DNA from: Hanleya hanleyi
Taxonomy: Eukaryota; Mollusca; Polyplacophora; Lepidopleurida; Hanleyidae
DNA: 64,000 nucleotides
Assembly (NCBI GenBank): GCA_036873755.1
Contig: JAVTVY010017271.1
Span: 372,001-436,000, forward strand
Direction: 5' to 3'
This document shows positions 56,331 to 64,000 of the stretch, piece by piece. Position numbers and translations under genes: made by a program. Numbering within the stretch: the first letter of the stretch is position 1; each line of letters opens with the position of its first letter. Under the pieces are notes generated by a model. That model was not told where the DNA came from. It made no database searches and saw only the letters and a list, made by a program, of their open reading frames with translations.

Positions 56331-57510
56331 TTTTGTCCCCAAATTTGGGGTGATTGAATTTTGATAGGGGGATTGAATTATTGGAGGGATTACCATACAA
56401 TACTATGTCCTTTACTCATTGCCTCTCTCTAGTAACTCCTTACCCACTCAATACAAGAGCTTTCATCACCAAACCAGATTGTGAGTGGACCATACTAATC
56501 TCTTTAACATTTTCTACACAAATTAGTAATTCTTTTTAACCTATCGAACAAATTCAGTTACGCATACTCTGTAAAACTTTTTGTCAGTCCAAAATTCCCT
56601 GATTTTTTGGCCTGATCTCTTTGTTAATTAATAATTATTCACAAGGTTATAGACATATTGAAGGATGATACTGTTTGTCCGACAGCTTGAGTGTGGAAAT
56701 GTGTTGGCCACCCAGACATAAGTTAATACAAGACTCTTGCGAATACTGATGGAGAAATGAAGTCTCATGAGAACGGGGTATCTGTACCTCACAGAAGTAT
56801 AATCTCGCCATCACATTTCCCAGATCTGGGATTATGGTGAAACGCATTAGTCTCCGCATCAGCTCCTTGATACCTCTCCATTTCTTAACTACTTTTGGGA
56901 TGCGAAAAACTTTGACGCATCACTTTACGTCTTTAGCCATGTTAACGGAAGCTGAATCAACAAAAAGTTACGTGGCTGATGAATTATGGACGAGGAGTTA
57001 GCTAATGAACATTACAGATCTGCAGGTTTATTAAATTAAACTCAGCAGGTTTATCGTGGCGGGTCAGGGTAACATGACGTCAGAATGAGGAGATGAGTCT
57101 CGCAGCAGGAATACATCGGAGAATTGAGGTGTGTATCACTTGATTTATTAGTTGAGAGTTATGGGCCTTGAGACTGCACCATCAGTGCGATTTCTGTCAG
57201 TTTTCTCCAAAATACACGAGGATCACCTCTCGATTTGCATATGACATGTATATATGCATATAACATTCATAGTATTCTCAACTGAATTTCATAAAAAGCA
57301 GTGGTAACTTACAGTATTTTTGAACGGCTGGATTTTCATGGTTCTCAGTCATCTCTAACATATAGTTTGAAAGTACTTTCTAAATTCCACTTTCTTAATT
57401 TCTTAACCTGTAGGAATAAAGATTGAAAAGTTTACAAATCTTACTCGTCAACATTCAGGAAGCACTTTGTGTGTTCTAATTTGACCATTGTTATATTTCA
57501 TGAAAGTCAT
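56331..57510. other. Unique sequence
   Basis: Nothing recognised. The minus frame at 56647-56859 has no domain. Confidence 0.4.
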
Positions 57511-60500
57511 TATCAGGTCATCATCCAATATGCCCTCATGGCTGAGGTCTGCAGAGTCTGGTTATCATCCAACATGCCATCATGGCGAAGGACTGCAGAG
57601 TCAGGTCATCATCCAATATGCCCTCGTGGCTAAGGTCTGCAGAGTCCGGTTATCATCCAACATGCCATCATGGTGAAGGACTGCAGAGTCCGGTCATCAT
57701 CCAATATGCCCTCGTGGCAAAGGTCTGCAGTGATAACATGCTTTCATGGCTATGGTCTGCAGAGTCAGGTTATCATCCAATATGCTCTCATGGCTAAGGT
57801 CTGCAAAGAGTCAGGATATCATCCTATATGCTCTCATGGCTAAGGTCTGCAGGAAGTCAGGTTATCATCCAATATGCCCTCGTGGTGAAGGACTGCAGAG
57901 TCAGGTCATCATCGAATATGCCCTCATGGCTAAGGTCTGCAGGAAGTCAGGTTATCATCCAATATGCCCTCGTGGCAAAGGACTGCAGTCAGGTCATCAT
58001 CCAATATGTCCTCATGGCTAAGGTCTGCAGGAAGTCAGGCTATCATCCAATATGCCCTTGTGGCGAAGGACTGCAGGGTCAGGTCATCATCCAATATGCC
58101 CTTATGGCTAAGGTTTGTTTGCAGAGTCAGGTTATCATCCAATATGCCCTCATGGCTAAGGTCTGCAGAGAATCAGGTCATCATCCAATATGCCCTCGTG
58201 GCTAAGGTCTGCAGAGCCAGGTTATCATACATCATGGTGAAGGACTGCAGAGAGTCAGGTTATCATCCAATATGCTCTCATGGCTAAGGTTTGCAGTCAG
58301 GTTATCATCCAACATGCTCTCATGGCTAAGGCCTGCAGAGTCAGGTTATCATACAATATGCTCTCATGGGTAAGATCTGCAAAGAGTCAGGATATCATCT
58401 AATATGCTATCATGGCTAAGGTCTGCAGAGTCAGGTCATCCAATATGCTCTCATAACTAAGGTCTGCAGGGTCAGGTTATCATCCAATATACTCATGGCT
58501 AAGGTCTGCAGTCAGGTTATCATCCAAGATGCTCTCATGGCTAAGGTCTGCAGAGTCAGGTGTTCATCCAATATGCTCTCATGGGTAAGATCTACAAAGA
58601 GTCAGGATATCATCTAATATGCTATCATGGCTAAGGTCTGTCATCCATTATGCCCTCATGGCTAAGGTCTGCAGTAAGTCAGGTGATCATCCAATATGCC
58701 CTCATGGCTAAGTCTGCAGGAAGTCAGGTTATCATCCAATATGCCCTCATGGCTAAGGTTTGCAGAGTCGGGTTATCATCCAATATGCCCTCATGGCTAC
58801 ATGTAGGTCTGCAGGAAGTCAGGTCATCATCCAATATGCCCTCGTGGCAGAGGACTGCGGAGTCAGGTCATCATCTAATATGCCCTCATGACTAAAGTCT
58901 GCAGAATCCGGGTATCATCCAACATGCTCTCATGGCTAAGGTCTGCAGTCAGGTTATCATCCAACATGCTCTCATGGCTAAGGTCTGCAGTCAAGTTATC
59001 ATTCAACATGCTCTCATGACTACAGGGCTTAGTGTTTAGAATTAGTGCGTGAGCTAAAAATAGCTCACGTCAAAATGTTTAGGAGAGCGATATTTGAAAG
59101 TCAGGCGAGTGGTTGCAATATAATACAACATAAAATATGACAGTTTGGTGAGCTGAAAATCACTCTCATGACATGAATTTACACGAGTGTTTGCATGCAG
59201 GTGAGCTATCACTCACGCTAAATACGAAGCCCTGGACTAAGGTCTGCAGAGTCAGGTTATCATCCAATATGCTCTCATGGCTAAGGTCTGCAGAGAGTCA
59301 GGATATCATCTAATATGCTCTCATGGCTAAGGTCTGCAGAGAGTCAGGATATCATCTAATATGCTCTCATGGCTAAGGTTTGCAGAGAGTCAGGATATCA
59401 TCTAATATGCTCTCATGGCTAAGGTCTGCAGAGAGTCAGGATATCATCTAATATGCTCTCATGGCTAAGGCCTGCAGAGAGTCAGGATATCATCTAATAT
59501 GCTCTCATGGCTAAGGTCTGCAGAGAGTCAGGATATCATCTAATATGCTTTCATGGCTAAGGTCTGCAGAGAGTCAGGATATCATCTAATATGCTCTCAT
59601 GGCTAAGGTCTGCAGAGAGTCAGGATGTCATATAATATTCTCACATGGCTAAGGTCTGCAGAGAGTCAGGATATCATCTAATATGCTCTCATGGCTAAGG
59701 TCTGCAGAGAGTCAGGATATCATCTAATATGCTCTCATGGCTAAGGTCTGCAGAGAGTCAGGATATCATCTAATATGCTCTCATGGCTAAGGTCTGCAGA
59801 GAGTCAGGATATCATCTAATATGCTCTCATGGCTAAGGTTTGCAGAGAGTCAGGATATCATCTAATATGCTCTCATGGCTAAGGTCTGCAGAGAGTCAGG
59901 ATATCATCTAATATGCTCTCATGGCTAAGGTCTGCAGAGAGTCAGGATATCATCTAATATGCTCTCATGGCTAAGGTTTGCAGAGAGTCAGGATATCATC
60001 TAATATGCTCTCATGGCTAAGGTTTGCAGAGAGTCAGGATATCATCTAATATGCTCTCATGGCTAAGGTCTGCAGAGAGTCAGGATATCATCTAATATGC
60101 TCTCATGGCTAAGGTCTGCAGAGAGTCAGGATATCATCTAATATGCTCTCATGGCTAAGGTCTGCAGAGAGTCAGGATGTCATATAATATTCTCACATGG
60201 CTAAGGTCTGCAGAGAGTCAGGATATCATCTAATATGCTCTCATGGCTAAGGTCTGCAGAGAGTCAGGATATCATCTAATGTGCTCTCATGGCTAAGGTC
60301 TGCAGAGAGTCAGGATGTCATATAATATTCTCACATGGCTAAGGTCTGCAGAGAGTCAGGATATCATCTAATATGCTCTCATGGCTAAGGTCTGCAGAGA
60401 GTCAGGATATCATCTAATGTGCTCTCATGGCTAAGGTCTGCAGAGAGTCAGGATATCATCTAATGTGCTCTCATGGCTAAGGTCTGCAGAGAGTCAGGAT

Positions 60501-60790
60501 GTCATATAATATTCTCACATGGCTAAGGTCTGCAGAGAGTCAGGATATCATCTAATATGCCCTCATATCTAAGGTGTGCAGAGAGCCAGGATATCATCTA
60601 ATGTGCTCTCCTGGCTAAGGTATGCAGAGTTAGGCTATCAGGTATGCATAGAGTCAGGATATCATCTAATATGCTCTCATAGTTAAGGTCTCCAGAGTCA
60701 GGTTATCATCCAATATGCTCTTATGCCTAAGGTATGCAGAGGCAGGATATCATCCAATAACCATCCTTAAGCCTTAAGGTCTGCAGAGAG
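57511..60790. repeat. 44-46-bp satellite array, heterogeneous left, homogeneous right
   Basis: The consensus in the right block (59240-60540) is ATGCTCTCATGGCTAAGGTC, TGCAGAGAGTCAGGATATCA, TCTAAT: 46 bp with very few changes. A variant unit (GATGTCATATAATATTCTCA) recurs at 59624, 60176, 60314 and 60498, spacings of 552, 138 and 184 bp, all multiples of 46. The left block (57511-59017) is more diverse, about 41-46 bp, often alternating ATGGCTAAGGTCTGCAG and GTGGCGAAGGACTGCAG units. A small MITE splits the array at 59023-59234. Confidence 0.95.
59023..59234. mobile_element. CAGGGCTT-ended MITE inserted in the satellite
   Basis: 212 bp, with ends CAGGGCTTAGTGTTTAG (left) and CAGGGCTTCGTATTTAG (reverse complement of right). 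It is flanked by GACTA on both sides (59018-59022 and 59235-59239). Further internal inversions involve GTGAGCT/AGCTCAC (59050-59070 and 59200-59212). The satellite consensus ATGGCTAAGG confirms the empty site (GACTA is a variant of GGCTA). A 5-bp duplication and CAGGG ends recall the larger element at 41421-42459. Confidence 0.85.
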
Positions 60791-60920
60791 TTCTGGAAAA
60801 CTGGGTGACTGAATATTTCAACTTTAAGCAAAACCCTTTTTTTTTGGAAATGGATAATGTACTCTCCAAATTAGACTGCAATGACAATGACTGCAATGGA
60901 AAAACTGTCTTGGCGAAACC

Positions 60921-61177
60921 AGTGTAATTTTGCTTTATGATCACAATACTTTGCTTTACGACCATTGTTGGTCATGCCTGGCCATGTTGGCATCCTATTG
61001 TCCTGAAGCAATGCATGCTGACCCCCCAATTTTTTGTTAGATAATCAGTGTAATTTTGCTTTATGATCACAATACTTTGCTTTACGACCATTGTTGGTCA
61101 TGCCTGGCCATGTTGGCATCCTACTGTCCTGAAGCAATGTGTGCTGACCCCCCCCTCCAATTTTTTGTTAGATTTTC
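60921..61177. repeat. 126-bp direct tandem duplication, near-identical
   Basis: AGTGTAATTTTGCTTTATGA through TTTTTTGTTAGAT occurs twice (60921-61046 and 61047-61177). There are only a few substitutions and a longer C-run in the second copy, indicating a recent event. Confidence 0.92.
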
Positions 61178-64000
61178 CAAGTCAGCCTTTTTCCAGATAA
61201 CCATTGTGGCATTTTAAAATTGTCGCATTTTGGTTAAATCCTTAGTGTAGATCATATATACTAAATCCCAGATTATGCAAAAGTACGCCTGGTGAATTGC
61301 ATTCTTTATTTTGAATATTGAGGAAATATGCTACCTATACAACTGTTGATTTTGAAAATGTATACACATTATTGACTACATATATCCACATATATCAAGA
61401 GTAACGAACCAATATGACCATCCTTGATAATAATTGGTCTGTTAATTAGCTTCCACTTCATTTACCAGCCCTCTATAAAGTATTCCAAACATTTCTTATT
61501 TGTGAATGTTAATTAATTACTTATAATGTATTTAAATCTGAATAAACAATACTGCTATTCATTGATGTCCATATTTAATGAATCCAACAAAATCTGGAGT
61601 AGTAGGTTTGTGAGGAAAAACAGGAAAAAAAAGAAGAAGAAATAAATGAAGAAAGTCATGATTTGCTGGAACATGTATCATATAAATAAACCAGTGTTTG
61701 TTGTTGAAGTAATAATGTTTTGTATAAATAAGCCAATAAACCTCGGTTTTTCCCATTGTTTTAATAGTTATACAGTCAATGTTAATTGGGCGAGTTGTTT
61801 TATTTCCTGGTAAGTGAGTAGGGTGGTTATCCTGTATTTTCATGCCGCACTTTCCAGGCATGCCAGTTAGTCATGTTTTGTTCGTATTTCTGTAGTCAAG
61901 TCACCGGGAATGATCTATGTATAAATCAAGGTCCCTTAATAGAGATGGCATTATCACCGTACTAATAAACCGAGGGAAAAAATCCCTATCACCGATACAG
62001 AAAAAGAAAAGAAAAGATTTTTCGAATAACAGGATAAATATGCACTCACTGGCTTTTTGGCAAGAGTGGGTACATGAACTATTTGAACCAGAAACTTTTT
62101 TCACCAACAAGGATTATCTTTTTCCAACTTTGTCACAGATATCAATCTTTGAGGATATTCTTTTTAAATTTATTTAATTATTTCGTAAATTGGTTATCGG
62201 ATTTACCAGATGCGATTTTTATTTGGATGCTTTTTGACAATGTTCTGGTGTCATTAGATAAGTTTCATGTTTTTTTTTGGTGAAATTTTAGAAGTTGAAT
62301 TTTTTTTTTTTAAATTGGTGGACAAAAATTCACTTCCAGTATTCCCTAATTATGCCCAAGAATTCCTCAGGTAAGAGACTCTAAGGCTCGGATTAATGTT
62401 CATACCCAGGTGTTAGACCCTTTATATCCAGTCAATTGAGACCGATTTAAATTTTATTTCAAGAATTGAAGTCTTCAAAATGAATTGGCTTGCTTGATTT
62501 AACCTGTTTCACTTATCTGTCAGAAGTTATTCTTATTGTACATATTTTCAAAATAAGGTGGTACATTTATATGTTTTCGATTAAAAAATAAACTGGGATA
62601 GAAAACCTTTCTTTTTTTCTGAGAATGTTTGTGCTATAATTTTTGTCATATGATATACCGAATTATGCATGGGGAATTTAGTGTCCAGAGTGTTGGTTCT
62701 TGGGTCCTTTCTTTGTGGGATGAAATTTTCTCCAATCCACGGTAATTTATTTAACATTAAACTTCGAGCAAAGAAAAATTGTGAGCAAAAAAAACATGTG
62801 TAAAATCTGTATTTAGATCCAAATATACTGATACCATGGTGCAGAGTATTTCTGAACAGTAAATACAAGGAGTGTGCCAGGCAAAAGCAAAATGATGAGA
62901 AAGTTTGCATGCAGTTTTAGTTTTCTGATGAAGATTGTGCAGAACTTGTTGAAGAACGATCTTGGTTGAATGTTTTGTTAATTTATGTACAAAGTGTGGT
63001 CAGACTGTACTCATTATACACCTGATCCATCGTTTATGACGAAAACATTAAAAAAAAACCCTAATCTTGATTATTAACCCAATAAATTCTTTTGGGTGAT
63101 CAAGTTAAGATCTACATGTGGTGATATTTCGGTCGGAGGATTTTAAGCGCATGACTGGGTTGCTGTAGCTTATATTTTAAATTTATAAGCTTATAAACTT
63201 TTGGATATGATAGCCATATTGAATCTGCATCTGTATTGGAAATTTTTCTGCCACGCATAAATTCGACAATAGCCTTTGAGGAATCCATCATAGATGTGAT
63301 TTGGTCATTTTAAGACAAGGGGGTCATTTTAAGAAGTCATTATGAAAATTTTTTCCCACAGAATTAATCAGCACAAAATTCAGAAAGAATATGGAAGAAC
63401 TTTCTTTGTAGGATATTGTTTCACTCAAAAATCTTAACTTCCATTTTCGAATGAGGGAAAGACAATTATAATTGAGAACGATTGACTTTTATTTTTGAAG
63501 ATTCTCCTCACCATTAAAGGAAATTGGTATTGATGTAGGCAAAACTACAATATATGTATTATTGCACTTGCTGTGTGTGAAGAGCTTTTGTGAGACAAAT
63601 TGTGAAATATTAATTCTGTATGGTGATCAGACAAGTGACACTCCAAAACTGAACCCAGTCCTATTGATTTGATAATACAGTGGGTTTGGCACAATGTAAT
63701 TACTTTAGCACAAACACAGACCTGCCTGTCAAATCTGGTACAATTTGGATAGAACTCAGTGTTGGTCTTAGTTTGAGCTGGGATACAAATGGCAATCTAA
63801 TACTTTATCCCAGGTTTGAGCCATGGATACAGTTGAAATCCTGTAAATTGCACCTTAAAAGACCTGTGTGATGTCACTGTGAAGGAATGAATCGGCACAA
63901 AAAAAGTAAAGTGGGCTGGATTAGGCAGTCCTTTTAGGATCAACTTCGGACCATCTAATTTAGTCCGGGGTCTGTGTGGGTGAGAGGAGTGGGACCTTCC
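61178..64000. other. AT-rich unique sequence
   Basis: No gene, RNA or repeat array recognised. Frames at 61559-61861 (minus), 61917-62177, 62581-62910 (minus) and 63680-63871 have no domain or splice support. Confidence 0.45.

Noticed and set aside
57511..60790. Possible CRISPR-like regularly spaced repeat
   Set aside because: Units are head-to-tail with no unique spacers, and the window is eukaryotic.

Overview
This window is eukaryotic, repeat-rich and gene-poor DNA. It most likely comes from a mollusc, probably a bivalve. The basis is family knowledge, not a marker gene: several Helentron/'pearl'-type elements with a terminal palindrome, a TCCG-rich stretch and core repeats of about 160 bp; a SINE-like tail ending in CACT repeats; frequent TACATGTA; AT-rich unique sequence; and no bacterial-type gene packing. 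No complete protein-coding gene is recognisable. Most long open frames lie inside tandem arrays or transposon remnants. The window therefore looks like intergenic or large-intron DNA.

Layout. 1-10.8 kb: a 33-bp minisatellite, a SINE-like tail, a palindromic MITE, a CpG-rich unique stretch, a TTAA-flanked element carrying a decayed THAP domain, and a large fold-back. 10.8-12.7 kb: a Helentron-like element with a 157-bp array. 12.7-16.3 kb: unique DNA with the best exon candidate (14798-14887). 16.3-17.9 kb: a 34-bp array maturing into a 93-bp higher-order array. 19.2-25.4 kb: more Helentron-like elements, two TTAA-type MITEs, a fold-back and an orphan reading frame. 27.4-28.3 kb: a 51-bp array. 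29.4-34.8 kb: a second palindromic MITE, then a 2.8-kb TTA-flanked element with a complete 1.07-kb THAP-bearing element nested inside it. 35.6-37.5 kb: a frameshifted transposase-type pseudogene, a tRNA-like sequence and dispersed repeats. 41.4-42.5 kb: a CAGGG-ended element inside an 18-bp minisatellite. 44-50.3 kb: Helentron-like elements nested three deep. 50.6-52.1 kb: a 53-bp array. 57.5-60.8 kb: a 46-bp satellite containing a small CAGGG-ended MITE. Four stretches of unique, less AT-rich sequence (about 8.4-9.15, 38.6-39.0, 42.5-43.6 and 52.7-53.4 kb) are candidates for conserved noncoding DNA.

The parts do not form a pathway. They form a record of nested transposition and tandem amplification. 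The strongest direct observations are: (i) insertions whose empty site can be read from neighbouring repeat units; (ii) two THAP-bearing copies that share the same lost zinc ligands; (iii) a recurring core-repeat motif across several Helentron-like families. No new defence, toxin or biosynthetic system was seen.
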